Shown here piece after piece: positions 16,491 to 25,796 of a stretch of 47,440 bases of DNA. This stretch comes from Sulfuriferula sp. GTDB lineage: Bacteria > Pseudomonadota > Gammaproteobacteria > Burkholderiales > Sulfuriferulaceae. The notes under the pieces are model-generated. The model searched no databases and was not told the origin of the DNA. It worked only from the letters and a program-made list of their open reading frames with translations. Position numbers and translations under genes: made by a program. The stretch is taken from contig JABFSE010000031.1 in NCBI GenBank assembly GCA_013140765.1, positions 1 through 47,440 of the forward strand, read 5' to 3'. Numbering within the stretch: the stretch's first letter is position 1; every line of letters starts with the position of its first letter.

Positions 16491-18323
16491 ATGCACCCAC
16501 GTCACACCTTGAGCGCCATTGCGCTTGCCGTTTTATCCACTATTTCTACCGCCCATGCTGATGACAGTTACACGCTGGACGATGTTATTGTTACCGCGAC
16601 ACGCACGCCCGTGACTGCCGCGCAAACCACCAGCGATGTCACTGTGATTAGCCAGGAACAAATCCGCAATGCGGGGCAATCCACACTGGTGGAATTATTA
16701 CAAGCCCAGCCAGGTTTGGAGCTGTCGCAAAATGGTGGTGCGGGCACGAGTGCCAGTATCTATATCCGAGGTGCGAATGCTGCCCATACTTTGGTACTGG
16801 TTGACGGTGTTCGCGTCGGCTCTATCACTTTAGGCACAACGCCACTGGAAAGTATTGCGCTCAACCAAATTGATCACATCGAAATCGTGCGTGGTGCGGC
16901 CAGCAGCTTGTACGGCTCGGATGCGGTAGGTGGTGTGATACAGATATTTACCAAGCAAGGCACTGGCGCACCTAAGCTCAATGCCGCTATTGGACTGGGT
17001 AGCTATGGACGCAATCAAGCACGCGTCGGCTATAACGGACAAGTTGGCGATACGCGTTTCAGTATGGGCGCAGGCTATGACAAAACCAATGGCGGATTTT
17101 CCGCAACGCGCCCAGGGACATATGGCTACAATCCCGATAACGATGGCGATACCAAATACAGCGCACATTTGAATGTAGATCAAAAAATCAACGCGCAGAA
17201 TAATGTGGGTTTAATCACGTTATACAACCGCGATCGTGTTGAGTACGACAGTAGCGCGACGACTTACGACGACAGTGTGAACCAAGTTAATTCGATTTCT
17301 GCCTACTGGAAGAGCCAGTTCAATTCATTTTGGCAAAGCCGTGTGTTAATCGGTCGTGGTGAAAATTTAAGCACAGCGTTTAGCAATAATAACGCCACCA
17401 GCCACTTCAATAGCAGCCAAGTTCAGTATCAGTGGCAAAATAACTTTGCCCTACCAGTAGGCACATTGACTGCGCTGGCGGAACGTAATGAGCAACAAGT
17501 TAATTCCAGCCAGACTTATACGATATATAACCGTAACGTCAATGCCTTGCAATTAGCCTACCAAGCCAATATTGGCGCAAACAGTGTGCAAGCCTCGTTA
17601 CGTCGTGATAATTACAGCGATTTAGGTAGCCATAGCACAGGCTCAGTGGGTTATGGTTATGCGTTTACGCCTAACTGGCGAGCGACAGCCAACTACGGCA
17701 CGGCTTTCCACGCACCGTCTTTCAACGATATGTATTATCCAAATATTGGCTTTTACACGGGCAATCCTAATTTGCGCCCTGAGCAATCACGTCAAGCTGA
17801 TATTGGCTTGCGTTACACCGCAGGCGTTAATCAGGCAGGTGTGACCGTATTCGAAAATCGCGTCAAAGATTTGATTATTTACGATAGCTCGGTCTTTCCA
17901 ACTACCATGTCCAACATTGCAAATGCGACCATACGCGGCGTAGAGTTGTCAGCAGGGACGCAACTGGCTGGCGTATTAGTCAAAACCAACTACACTTATC
18001 AAAGCCCAGAAGACGACGCAACAGGCAATTTATTAGCGCGTCGTGCTCGTCAGCATGGTACGGTGGATTTAGCTAAATCCTTGGGCGATTGGGCATTTGG
18101 CGCACAAGCCGTTGCCAGCAGTGCGCGTTATAATGATGCGGCAAACACCACGCGTTTAGGCGGCTATACTATCGTGAATTTACGCGCCAGTTATAAAGTC
18201 AATGCAGAATGGCGTGCCATTGCCAAGCTCAATAACGCGTTCAACAAAGACTACCAAACCGTCAGCGGCTACAACACCCCAGGCGCAAACATCTTTGTTG
18301 GTTTAGAATGGCAACAGAAGTAA
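16491..18323 (+). CDS. btuB: TonB-dependent vitamin B12 receptor BtuB
   Basis: A 610-aa outer-membrane beta-barrel receptor for cobalamin. A signal peptide (cleaved after AHA, about residue 23) is followed by a TonB box (DDVIVTATR), then the plug domain with the usual IYIRGANAAHTLVLVDGVRVG and LYGSDAVGGVIQIFTK segments, and about 22 strands to the end FVGLEWQQK. Control by the upstream B12 riboswitch identifies the substrate. It is the first gene of the B12 uptake and assembly cluster, and TonB itself is encoded at 38603-39490. Confidence 0.95.
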   Translation: MHPRHTLSAIALAVLSTISTAHADDSYTLDDVIVTATRTPVTAAQTTSDVTVISQEQIRNAGQSTLVELLQAQPGLELSQNGGAGTSASIYIRGANAAHTLVLVDGVRVGSITLGTTPLESIALNQIDHIEIVRGAASSLYGSDAVGGVIQIFTKQGTGAPKLNAAIGLGSYGRNQARVGYNGQVGDTRFSMGAGYDKTNGGFSATRPGTYGYNPDNDGDTKYSAHLNVDQKINAQNNVGLITLYNRDRVEYDSSATTYDDSVNQVNSISAYWKSQFNSFWQSRVLIGRGENLSTAFSNNNATSHFNSSQVQYQWQNNFALPVGTLTALAERNEQQVNSSQTYTIYNRNVNALQLAYQANIGANSVQASLRRDNYSDLGSHSTGSVGYGYAFTPNWRATANYGTAFHAPSFNDMYYPNIGFYTGNPNLRPEQSRQADIGLRYTAGVNQAGVTVFENRVKDLIIYDSSVFPTTMSNIANATIRGVELSAGTQLAGVLVKTNYTYQSPEDDATGNLLARRARQHGTVDLAKSLGDWAFGAQAVASSARYNDAANTTRLGGYTIVNLRASYKVNAEWRAIAKLNNAFNKDYQTVSGYNTPGANIFVGLEWQQK

Positions 18324-18376
18324 TTATCATGACTTGATGCGGTTACCGCCGCATCAGTTTTTATCAGGAGACTCAA

Positions 18377-18937
18377 ATGAACCTCACCACCCGCCAGCAA
18401 ATTAACATCGGCCTTATCCTCACGCTCATCATGGCGTTTACGCGTAGCCATCATTGGTCCACGTTGCACGCTTTGCCTGATGCGTCTTGGGCTATCTTTT
18501 TCCTCGTTGGCGTATATTTGCGTCCGCTGTGGATTATGCCGAGTTTAATTGCGGCGGCGATGGTGATAGATTATGTGGCAATTACTAAATTTGGCGTGTC
18601 AGATTTCTGTGTATCGCCTGCTTACTGGTTGCTGATTCCTGCTTACGCCTCGCTGTTTGTCGCGGGGCGTGTGTATGCGGCGCATCATCGTGTTGGTTTG
18701 TCGGCGTTATTGTGGCTGGCTGGCACGGCTTTAGTCGGTGCGGTGGCGGCTGAATTGCTCTCCAGCGGCGGTTTTTACTTCTTTTCGGGGCGTTTTGCTG
18801 AGCCGACATTGGCTGAATTCGTGCCGCGCTTTTTCAAATACTTCCCTTCCATGCTGACTTCGTTTGCGTTCTACTTGGGTGTTGCCGCTGTGGTGCATGT
18901 GTTGGTCAAACCTGAACAAGTAAAGCACGCTATATGA
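18377..18937 (+). CDS. Membrane protein of the B12 cluster
   Basis: A 186-aa protein with about five hydrophobic segments (near 11-22, 36-56, 58-72, 82-100, 110-130 and 160-178) and no enzymatic motif. It lies between btuB and cobO under the same riboswitch and overlaps cobO by four bases, so it probably moves cobalt, a corrinoid or a precursor across the inner membrane. It resembles the small substrate-binding membrane components of ECF transporters in size, but no ATPase or EcfT partner is nearby, so this remains a guess. Confidence 0.8.
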   Translation: MNLTTRQQINIGLILTLIMAFTRSHHWSTLHALPDASWAIFFLVGVYLRPLWIMPSLIAAAMVIDYVAITKFGVSDFCVSPAYWLLIPAYASLFVAGRVYAAHHRVGLSALLWLAGTALVGAVAAELLSSGGFYFFSGRFAEPTLAEFVPRFFKYFPSMLTSFAFYLGVAAVVHVLVKPEQVKHAI

Positions 18938-19554
18938 GCTTAACGCCAGAACAAACAGCAGAAAAAAACGCCCGCCATAATGCGCGTATGGCGCGTAAAA
19001 AAGCCGTCATTGACGCATCTATTGCGCGCGCCACCGAAGACAGGGGCTTGCTGATAGTCGTCACAGGTAACGGCAAAGGCAAAAGCACCTCGGCTTTCGG
19101 CACCATGGCACGGGCACTCGGCTATGGTATGAAAGTGGGCGTATGCCAGTTCATCAAAAGCCGCACCGATACGGGTGAAGAAGCCTTTTTTGGCAAACTG
19201 CCCAATGTCGAATGGCATGTGTTAGGCGACGGTTTCACTTGGGATACGCAAAACCGTGAGCAAGACATTGCCACCGCAGAACGCGGCTGGGCAGTTGCCA
19301 CTCGTATGTTAAACGACGCAAGTTATCAGTTAGTGGTACTTGATGAGCTGACCTATTTGCTCAAATACGGCTATCTCGATAACGAGATGGTGCTCGACAC
19401 CTTGGCAAACCGCCCCGATGGTCAACACGTGATTGCCACAGGGCGCGGCGCGACGGATGGTTTAATTGCCTTGGCCGATACCGTTTCCATCATTGCCGAC
19501 GAAAAGCACGCCTACCGTGATGGCGTAAAAGCGCAACGCGGGATAGATTTGTGA
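18934..19554 (+). CDS. cobO: Cob(I)yrinic acid a,c-diamide adenosyltransferase
   Basis: A 206-aa CobO/BtuR-type enzyme that transfers the adenosyl group of ATP to Co(I) corrinoids. The phosphate-binding loop GNGKGKST is at residues 45-52. It also has the family's CQFIKS and VVLDELTYLLKYG segments. Its ATG overlaps the preceding membrane gene, and its stop overlaps the GTG of the next gene. It is part of a run of six overlapping genes, so all are probably made from one riboswitch-controlled message. Confidence 0.95.
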   Translation: MSLTPEQTAEKNARHNARMARKKAVIDASIARATEDRGLLIVVTGNGKGKSTSAFGTMARALGYGMKVGVCQFIKSRTDTGEEAFFGKLPNVEWHVLGDGFTWDTQNREQDIATAERGWAVATRMLNDASYQLVVLDELTYLLKYGYLDNEMVLDTLANRPDGQHVIATGRGATDGLIALADTVSIIADEKHAYRDGVKAQRGIDL

Positions 19555-20849
19555 TTAGCTGCCCCGCATTATTCATTAGCGCACCTGCATCTAATCAAGG
19601 TAAAACCACGGTTACCGCTGGGCTGGCACGTTATCATCGCAATTTAGGGCGCACCGTGCGCGTGTTCAAAACAGGACCTGATTTCCTCGACCCGATGATA
19701 TTGGCGCGGGCTTCAGGTCACCCCGTTTACCAGCTCGATTTATTCATGGGCGGCGAGGCGCATTGCCGTGCGCTGCTGTGGCAAGCCGCACAAACAGCCG
19801 ATTTAATCCTCATCGAAGGCGTAATGGGCTTGTTTGACGGCGTACCATCTTCGGCTGATTTAGCGACGACTTTTGGCGTTCCCGTCTTGGCAGTGATAGA
19901 TGCAGGCGCAATGGCGCAGACTTTTGGTGCGTTGGCACACGGCTTGTCTAGCTATCGCGCTGATTTGCCATTTGCTGGCGTGTTAGCCAATCGCGTTGCC
20001 AGCGCAGGGCACGCCGATATGCTGAAGACCAGCGTGCGTGCCGATACGCGCTACTACGGTGCATTGTTCCGCGATGCCGATATGACCTTGCCTGAGCGTC
20101 ATTTAGGCTTGGTGCAAGCGGATGAAATCGCCGATTTGGAAGTGCGGCTAGATTTAATCGCCAGTAAATTTGCCAAGACCGATTTAGCCCAATTGCCGCC
20201 AGCAGTCACTTTCACCGCGCAGCCAGCTGACATTGCCGTGCCTGCTTTGTTGCAAGGCGTGCGCATTGCCGTTGCGCGTGATGATGCGTTTGCATTTATT
20301 TACCCTGCTAATTTGGATACCTTACGTGCGCTAGGGGCAGAATTAAGTTTCTTCTCACCGCTTGCCGATACCGAATTGCCGCCCGCCGACGCGTTGTATT
20401 TACCAGGCGGCTACCCGGAGTTACATCTGGACACCATCGCCAACAATACCGCCATGCGCGATAGCATCCGCCAGCATCACGCCGCTGGTAAATCTATCGT
20501 TGCCGAATGTGGCGGCATGTTGGCGTTGCTCGATAGCTTGACCGATAAAGACGGCAAACTTGCCGAGATGATGGGGATAATGACGGGCGACGCAGTCATG
20601 CAAACACGTTTGACCGCATTGGCGTTGCAAAGCGTTACCCTGCCTGAGGGCGCGTTGGGTGAGTTGCGCGGACACACTTATCACCATTCCCGCCTGACTA
20701 CGCCGCTCAACCCTGTCGCGCTCGGCGTATGCCCGAACGGCTATAAAACTGCTGAAGCGGTTTACCGCATCGGCAAACTCACAGCGAGTTATATCCACGC
20801 TTATTTTCCCAGCAATCCGCTGGCGGTCGCTCGTTTGTTTCTTGCATGA
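19551..20849 (+). CDS. cbiA: Cobyrinate a,c-diamide synthase
   Basis: A 432-aa amidotransferase (CbiA/CobB) that adds two amide groups to cobyrinate from glutamine and ATP. The N-terminal dethiobiotin-synthetase-like domain has SAPASNQGKTTVTAGL and EGVMGLFDG. The C-terminal glutaminase has LPGGYPELH, the nucleophile in VAECGGMLAL, and the His of GHTYHHSR. The GTG start overlaps cobO by four bases. Confidence 0.95.
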   Translation: MISCPALFISAPASNQGKTTVTAGLARYHRNLGRTVRVFKTGPDFLDPMILARASGHPVYQLDLFMGGEAHCRALLWQAAQTADLILIEGVMGLFDGVPSSADLATTFGVPVLAVIDAGAMAQTFGALAHGLSSYRADLPFAGVLANRVASAGHADMLKTSVRADTRYYGALFRDADMTLPERHLGLVQADEIADLEVRLDLIASKFAKTDLAQLPPAVTFTAQPADIAVPALLQGVRIAVARDDAFAFIYPANLDTLRALGAELSFFSPLADTELPPADALYLPGGYPELHLDTIANNTAMRDSIRQHHAAGKSIVAECGGMLALLDSLTDKDGKLAEMMGIMTGDAVMQTRLTALALQSVTLPEGALGELRGHTYHHSRLTTPLNPVALGVCPNGYKTAEAVYRIGKLTASYIHAYFPSNPLAVARLFLA

Positions 20850-21748
20850 ATATGGTGTTCGCGGTATTGCTCGATGCGTTATTGGGCGAGCCGCGCCGCT
20901 GGCATCCGCTGGTGGGTTGGGGCAAGCTGGCTTATTTAATCGAACGCACGCTTAACCTTGCCGTTGCGCCATTTTTCAGCCGTTGCCTAGGAGTGCTGGC
21001 ATGGTTGTTGATGGTGGTTCCGTTGGTTTTGTTGAGTTATTTCGCTGTTAATCTACCCCTGTATGGGCATTTCATCACTGTGCTGGTGCTGTATTTCAGC
21101 ATAGGCTTAAACAGTCTCGCCGCACACGCGCGCCCGATAGCGGCGGCGTTAATGCAAGGCGATTTAGCCAGCGCACGCATATTATTAGCCCGCGTTGTCA
21201 GCCGTGATACACACAATCTAAATGCAACCGACATTGCCAGGGCCAGCGTCGAAACCGTGTTGGAAAATGGTAATGATGCGGTGTTTGCCGCGCTGTTCTG
21301 GTTCGCCATTGCAGGCGCACCTGGCGCGTTGGCGTATCGGTTGGCGAATACGCTGGATGCAATGTGGGGTTACAAAACGGCGCAATTTTATTATTTTGGC
21401 TGGGCGGCGGCGCGATTAGATGATGGCTTAAATTATCTCCCTGCGCGTTTGACCGCCTTGAGTTACGCGCTGTTAGGCAATACTAAGTTAGCGCTCACTT
21501 GCTGGCGCACGCAGGCAAGTTGGCATGACAGCCCTAATGCAGGCGTAGTTATGAGCGCAGGTGCAGGCGCATTGAATTTACAGTTAGGCGGCGCGGCAAT
21601 GTATCACGGTGTGGTTGAGCAACGCCCGCAACTGGGCATAGGACGCAATGCAACCGCCACCGACATAGACCGCGCACTGCGTTTGGTACGGCGCACCGCA
21701 TTATTATGGGTCAGCATTTACCTCATTATCGAGGTGTGGCGTGCTTGA
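20846..21748 (+). CDS. cbiB: Adenosylcobinamide-phosphate synthase
   Basis: A 300-aa inner-membrane protein with several membrane segments. CbiB attaches the aminopropanol(-phosphate) arm to adenosylcobyric acid. The family start LLDALLGEPRRWHPLVGWGKL and the loops RDTHNLN, ENGNDAVFAALFWF and NTLDAMWGYKT are visible. It overlaps cbiA by four bases and cobD by eight. Its substrate arm is made by the next gene product. Confidence 0.95.
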   Translation: MNMVFAVLLDALLGEPRRWHPLVGWGKLAYLIERTLNLAVAPFFSRCLGVLAWLLMVVPLVLLSYFAVNLPLYGHFITVLVLYFSIGLNSLAAHARPIAAALMQGDLASARILLARVVSRDTHNLNATDIARASVETVLENGNDAVFAALFWFAIAGAPGALAYRLANTLDAMWGYKTAQFYYFGWAAARLDDGLNYLPARLTALSYALLGNTKLALTCWRTQASWHDSPNAGVVMSAGAGALNLQLGGAAMYHGVVEQRPQLGIGRNATATDIDRALRLVRRTALLWVSIYLIIEVWRA

Positions 21749-22733
21749 GCATGGCGGCAATTTGCGCCACGCGGCGGTTAAATATGGCATTCCGCTTAGC
21801 GACTGGTTGGATTTATCTACAGGTATTAATCCCAATGGCTGGCCCGTGCCGCCTATACCCGCCGACTGTTGGCAACGTCTGCCCGAAGATGACGATGGCT
21901 TGGTTGACGCGGCACGTGCGTACTATCTAGCCCCACACTGCCTGCCCGTCGCAGGCTCGCAAGCGGCGTTACTCGCCTTGCCCACATTGCGCACTCGTTG
22001 TCGGGTCGGCATGATAGCCCCCAGCTACGCCGAACACGCACACGCATGGCAACGCGCTGGGCATGAGCTGGTCACGCTCGATGCCAGAGATATGCACATC
22101 GACGCGATAGACGTGCTGTTACTCGTCCACCCCAACAACCCCACAGGCGCAACTTACACGCGCTCGCAATTATTAGCCTGGCACGCGCAACTGGCAAATC
22201 GCGGCGGCTGGCTCATCATCGACGAGGCCTATATCGACGCAGACCCCAGCCACAGCCTCGCCGCTGATACGCATCTCGACGGCTTAATCGTGTTGCGCTC
22301 ATTGGGTAAATTCTTTGGACTGGCAGGCGCACGCGTCGGCTTTGTGCTCGCCGCGCCGAATTTATTGCAGGCATTGCACAACTCCCTTGGTCCGTGGACT
22401 ATCAACCACGCCGCCCGCTGGATAGCCAAACAAGCCTTGCAAGATAGCGCATGGCAAGCCCGCGCTCGCCAACAACTGCAAGCCGACGCGCTACAGCTAT
22501 CGGCATTACTACAGCAACATAATTTAACCCCACAAGGCGGCACGCACTTATTCCAATGGCTCACCCACCCGCACGCCGCCGATTTGCACCACCACCTCGC
22601 CCAACACGGCATACTCACACGCCTGTTTACTAAGCCTGCGAGCTTGCGTATCGGCTTGCCAGCAAGGGCGGTGGGTTGGGTACGTTTGGAAAAAGCATTG
22701 ATGAACTGGCGCAACATGCGGTTGCACACTTAA
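21741..22733 (+). CDS. cobD: L-threonine-O-3-phosphate decarboxylase
   Basis: A 330-aa PLP-dependent fold type I enzyme (CobD of Salmonella, CobC of Pseudomonas), which makes the aminopropanol phosphate arm of cobalamin. It begins HGGNLRHAAVKYG and has the aminotransferase pieces HPNNPTGATY, IIDEAYID and the PLP lysine in LRSLGKFFGLAGARVGF. The GTG start at 21741 overlaps cbiB. The C-terminal LRIGLPARAVGW-LMNWR segment is echoed by a remnant 3 kb downstream (25797-25871). Confidence 0.94.
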   Translation: MLEHGGNLRHAAVKYGIPLSDWLDLSTGINPNGWPVPPIPADCWQRLPEDDDGLVDAARAYYLAPHCLPVAGSQAALLALPTLRTRCRVGMIAPSYAEHAHAWQRAGHELVTLDARDMHIDAIDVLLLVHPNNPTGATYTRSQLLAWHAQLANRGGWLIIDEAYIDADPSHSLAADTHLDGLIVLRSLGKFFGLAGARVGFVLAAPNLLQALHNSLGPWTINHAARWIAKQALQDSAWQARARQQLQADALQLSALLQQHNLTPQGGTHLFQWLTHPHAADLHHHLAQHGILTRLFTKPASLRIGLPARAVGWVRLEKALMNWRNMRLHT

Positions 22734-23332
22734 ACCGCCGCTTGATTGACGCCAATACGTCTGCGCCAGAGCATGAGTATGACCAGCATAAGACAAGCGA
22801 GCCCTGCCGCTGCGGGGAACAATACGGTGGATAATGTGTAATGCGCTAAAGCAAAAATAATCAGCGTGTTGCGCAGAATGAGGAACACCAGAAAAGTGAT
22901 GGATTCGGAATAGGGTGCGTGCCAAGCCTTGCTGAAAGTGGGCGCAAAACCCAGCAGCTCTATGAGTGTAAGCAATAGCACTGCCCAGACTGGGTCGTGT
23001 GCCAACCACCATAGCGGCATGGCGGCGAGTGCGGCGATAAAGAACATAATATCGGCATAAGAAATGGTCACATCCGCACGCTTTATATATGCGAGTGTAG
23101 CCACGATGAACGAGATGACAGCAGACAAACCTATCACCCATGCGCCCCATCCGCCGCCTGAATGATAAGCGGCGGCAAAAGCTAATAATGTTGCTGTGCC
23201 CCATATTACCCAAGTGAATATATGAGGGCGAACGCCGCCAAACAGGATAGACCATAAATAGGGCAAATAAGCCAATAATGTCAGCGCAGTTGCGGCTATG
23301 CTTAACCACGCCTTGAGTTCGATAGCCGCCAT
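22730..23332 (-). CDS. Seven-TM PQ-loop/SWEET-like membrane protein
   Basis: A 200-aa protein with about seven membrane helices arranged as two similar three-helix halves around a linker. The half starts LLAYLPYLWSIL and LLGFAPTFSKAW are alike, as in the PQ-loop/SWEET fold. Proteins of this fold move small molecules (sugars, amino acids). It starts four bases after the NTF2-like gene on the same strand, so the two are probably co-expressed, and its 3' end overlaps cobD by four bases. The fold is inferred from pattern only, and the substrate is unknown. Confidence 0.72.
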   Translation of the reverse strand: MAAIELKAWLSIAATALTLLAYLPYLWSILFGGVRPHIFTWVIWGTATLLAFAAAYHSGGGWGAWVIGLSAVISFIVATLAYIKRADVTISYADIMFFIAALAAMPLWWLAHDPVWAVLLLTLIELLGFAPTFSKAWHAPYSESITFLVFLILRNTLIIFALAHYTLSTVLFPAAAGLACLMLVILMLWRRRIGVNQAAV

Positions 23333-23336
23333 GCGC

Positions 23337-23690
23337 TTATTTCACCCCGTAACATGCTTGACCTTGCACGGCACGGCCATCCTGCCCCAAAGTCAGTACT
23401 TCAGCACTCAGTCCGCGATGCCCGCTATACACGATGGTCAGGCAATCGACCCCCACCAGTACATCAATCAGCTCGAAATGTAGGTCTGGTAGGCGTGATA
23501 GCCCAATTTCCCAATAGGAACGCACTGCATGTTTGCCAACCAGTCGCCCTGATTTTTCTTCAGTAAACTGGCAAATAAGCGGGGAAGAAAACACAAAATC
23601 ATCACTAAAATGCGCTAACACAGCATCGAGGTCATGTGCGTTCCAAGCAGCAATCCAGCTTTCGGCAAAGGTATAGGGTGTAAGGCTCAT
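23337..23690 (-). CDS. NTF2-like (SnoaL-type) protein
   Basis: A 117-aa single-domain protein of the NTF2-like fold. The signature opening SWIAAWNAHDLDAVLAHFSDDFVFSSP is the usual start of this family, followed by a curved sheet (HFELIDVLVGVDCLTIVY). Members are small-molecule binding proteins or enzymes, such as isomerases and cyclases. It sits between a cupin and a membrane protein gene on the - strand. Its activity cannot be deduced. Confidence 0.85.
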   Translation of the reverse strand: MSLTPYTFAESWIAAWNAHDLDAVLAHFSDDFVFSSPLICQFTEEKSGRLVGKHAVRSYWEIGLSRLPDLHFELIDVLVGVDCLTIVYSGHRGLSAEVLTLGQDGRAVQGQACYGVK

Positions 23691-23756
23691 GCTGATTTTC
23701 TCTTTAAGTTTGCAATCTGGTTCATGGTGAGGCTTGCTGTTTGGGTGTGATTGAGT

Positions 23757-24233
23757 TCAGTACGATATGCCATCTTTGTTGGTAAATACCCATATGTTAT
23801 TGACGAAGCGGGCACGCAGGTCATCATCTGGGTAAGTCACCTGGTCTTTGTCAGTGCGGTCACCGATCTCGAGATATACAACGACATGCTGCGTTTCGTT
23901 TATCAGCGCATGGGCATTACCTGTGTCAGCTTTGAATCCTGCGCACATGCCTGGCGATAGTATTTGTTTGCCGTCATTGGTGTGTAGCGTTGGTGTGCCT
24001 TCCAAGATGTATATAAATTCATCCTGTTTTGAGTGGGCGTGACGAAGTGACGAGGCGGCGTTAGGAAGCAGGCTGGTTAAATTGACACCAAAGTTGGTCA
24101 GCCCAAATAGTTCGCCCAGTGGCCGCTTCTCGCGTCCCTTGACTCTGGTCGCTAACATGGGTGGATAGACTGAGGGTTTAGCGCGTAACGGTGCGTCGTT
24201 TGCATGGGTGGCAACAACAGGGATGTTTGTCAT
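23757..24233 (-). CDS. Cupin-domain protein
   Basis: A 158-aa single-domain cupin. The metal-binding motif is partly visible as SLRHAHSKQDEFIYILEG (two His and a Glu), followed by the second cupin motif SPGMCAGFKADTGNAHALIN. Cupins of this kind bind small molecules or act as isomerases or dioxygenases. It is the first gene of a - strand run facing the MocR regulator at 24390-25796, which makes it the probable target of that regulator. Confidence 0.85.
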   Translation of the reverse strand: MTNIPVVATHANDAPLRAKPSVYPPMLATRVKGREKRPLGELFGLTNFGVNLTSLLPNAASSLRHAHSKQDEFIYILEGTPTLHTNDGKQILSPGMCAGFKADTGNAHALINETQHVVVYLEIGDRTDKDQVTYPDDDLRARFVNNIWVFTNKDGISY

Positions 24234-24292
24234 TGGGTGGGCTCCATTGAGTGATTGGCGATGAGTAACTTTAAGCTAGGGATTGCGTTGAG

Positions 24293-24349
24293 TACAGATT
24301 CAGATTATGTTTATAGTATCGGTACAGATAGTGCTTAGATAAATCTGTA
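24293..24349. promoter_or_regulatory. Likely MocR operator (TACAGAT repeats)
   Basis: The heptamer TACAGAT occurs at 24293-24299 and again exactly 30 bases later at 24323-24329, with an inverted copy ATCTGTA at 24343-24349. They lie in the 156-bp gap between the cupin gene and the divergent MocR gene. MocR regulators usually bind direct or inverted repeats at this kind of position. Confidence 0.55.
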
Positions 24350-24389
24350 TCTAATTTAATGTTTGGGACTGTACTGATTGGAGTGCTTT

Positions 24390-25796
24390 GTGGAGTCACT
24401 GTATCAGCAACTTGCGTTGGAGATGAAAGCCCGCATAGAGACTGGCGTATATGTTGCTGGTCAACGACTGCTTGGTGTGCGTAGTGTGGCGCGTATGCGT
24501 GGTGTGAGCGTGGCGACAGCGGTTGCGGCTTATCAAGTATTAACCGACACAGGTTATATTGAAGCACGATCACGTTCGGGCTTTTATGTGCTAACACGCC
24601 ATAGTATTCAGGCAATCGAGCCAAAAGCCATAGAAAAAACCGCACCGCCGCAATTAGTGACGGGGCAGGCGATGGCGATGGCTTTAATCAAAGCGGCAAA
24701 CGATCCCAGCATTGTTCAACTGGGTGCGGCCGTGCCTGATTCATCTTTTTTGCCAACGCATTCTATTGGGCGGGCATTGGTGCAAGTGATACGCACCCAG
24801 CGAACCCAGTCCGCCAGCTATATGATGCCGCCAGGGGCGGTGGAGTTGCGCCGTCAGATTGCGCGTCGTATGGGGGAATCGGGTAGCACGGTCTCGGCGG
24901 ACGATATTGTGATTACGACGGGGTGTCAGGAAGCATTGAGCCTTGCTTTGCGTGCCGTGACTAAACCTGGCGATGTGGTCGCCGTTGAGTCGCCAGCATT
25001 TTATGGTTTGCTGCATGTGATGGAATCGCTGGGGCTAGAAGCATTGGAGATACCAGCTCACCCGCGTAACGGCATTGTGCTCGACACGCTGGCTTTTGCT
25101 TTGGAGCGTTGGCCAGTAAAAGCCTGTGTATTTTCGCCTAATTTTAGCAACCCGCTTGGTTATTGCATGTCGGATGAAGCCAAACATGCGCTGATTCGAT
25201 TGCTCGAAAAACACAAAATACCGCTTATCGAGGATGATGTATATGGCGACCTTGGCTTTAACCAGCGCAGACCATCAACGTGTAAAGGGCTTGCGCCAAA
25301 TGCTGACATTCTTTATTGCAGTTCATTTTCTAAAACCTTGGCACCTGGGCTGCGTATTGGTTGGGTTGCAGCTGAAGGGGCGCGACGTGAACGCATCGAA
25401 TATCTAAAATATGTGACTAGCATCGCCAGTCCTACCGTGCCCCAGCTTGCTGTAGCTGAATTGTTGGCAAACGGACGATACGAGCGATATTTGCGCGAGG
25501 TGCGTGGAAAATATGCCAGTGCCGTGGCACGCATGAGTGATGTGGTTATGCAGATATTTCCCAGTGAAACACGTATTTCGCAACCACAAGGCGGTTTCGT
25601 TTTGTGGGTGGAGCTACCTGAAGGCGTAGATAGCTTCGCCTTGGCACGCCGCGCAATCGACCAAGGCGTAAGTGTTGCCCCAGGTCCACTTTTTTCAGCC
25701 GCTGGTAAATTTAGTAACTTTATTCGCCTTTCCAGTGCCAGGGTGTGGGATGCTCGCATGGAAAGCGCATTGGTGACATTGGCTAGGTTAATCTGA
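24390..25796 (+). CDS. MocR-type transcriptional regulator (GntR-aminotransferase)
   Basis: About 468 aa. The N-terminal winged helix of the GntR family (SLYQQLALEMKARIETGVYVAGQRL...VATAVAAYQVLTDTGYIEA) is joined to a fold type I aminotransferase domain. That domain has NFSNPLGYCM, EDDVYGDLGF and the probable PLP lysine in CSSFSKTLAPGLRIGWV. MocR proteins sense PLP or amino compounds through this domain and regulate a nearby gene. The GTG at 24390 has TTGGAG six bases upstream; I preferred it to the TTG at 24378. Confidence 0.93.
   Translation: MESLYQQLALEMKARIETGVYVAGQRLLGVRSVARMRGVSVATAVAAYQVLTDTGYIEARSRSGFYVLTRHSIQAIEPKAIEKTAPPQLVTGQAMAMALIKAANDPSIVQLGAAVPDSSFLPTHSIGRALVQVIRTQRTQSASYMMPPGAVELRRQIARRMGESGSTVSADDIVITTGCQEALSLALRAVTKPGDVVAVESPAFYGLLHVMESLGLEALEIPAHPRNGIVLDTLAFALERWPVKACVFSPNFSNPLGYCMSDEAKHALIRLLEKHKIPLIEDDVYGDLGFNQRRPSTCKGLAPNADILYCSSFSKTLAPGLRIGWVAAEGARRERIEYLKYVTSIASPTVPQLAVAELLANGRYERYLREVRGKYASAVARMSDVVMQIFPSETRISQPQGGFVLWVELPEGVDSFALARRAIDQGVSVAPGPLFSAAGKFSNFIRLSSARVWDARMESALVTLARLI

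Noticed and set aside
22229-23309. Long - strand frames opposite cobD and the seven-TM gene
   Set aside because: They are out-of-frame shadows with arginine/cysteine- and histidine-rich nonsense composition. The cobD and PQ-loop-like frames are clearly the coding ones.
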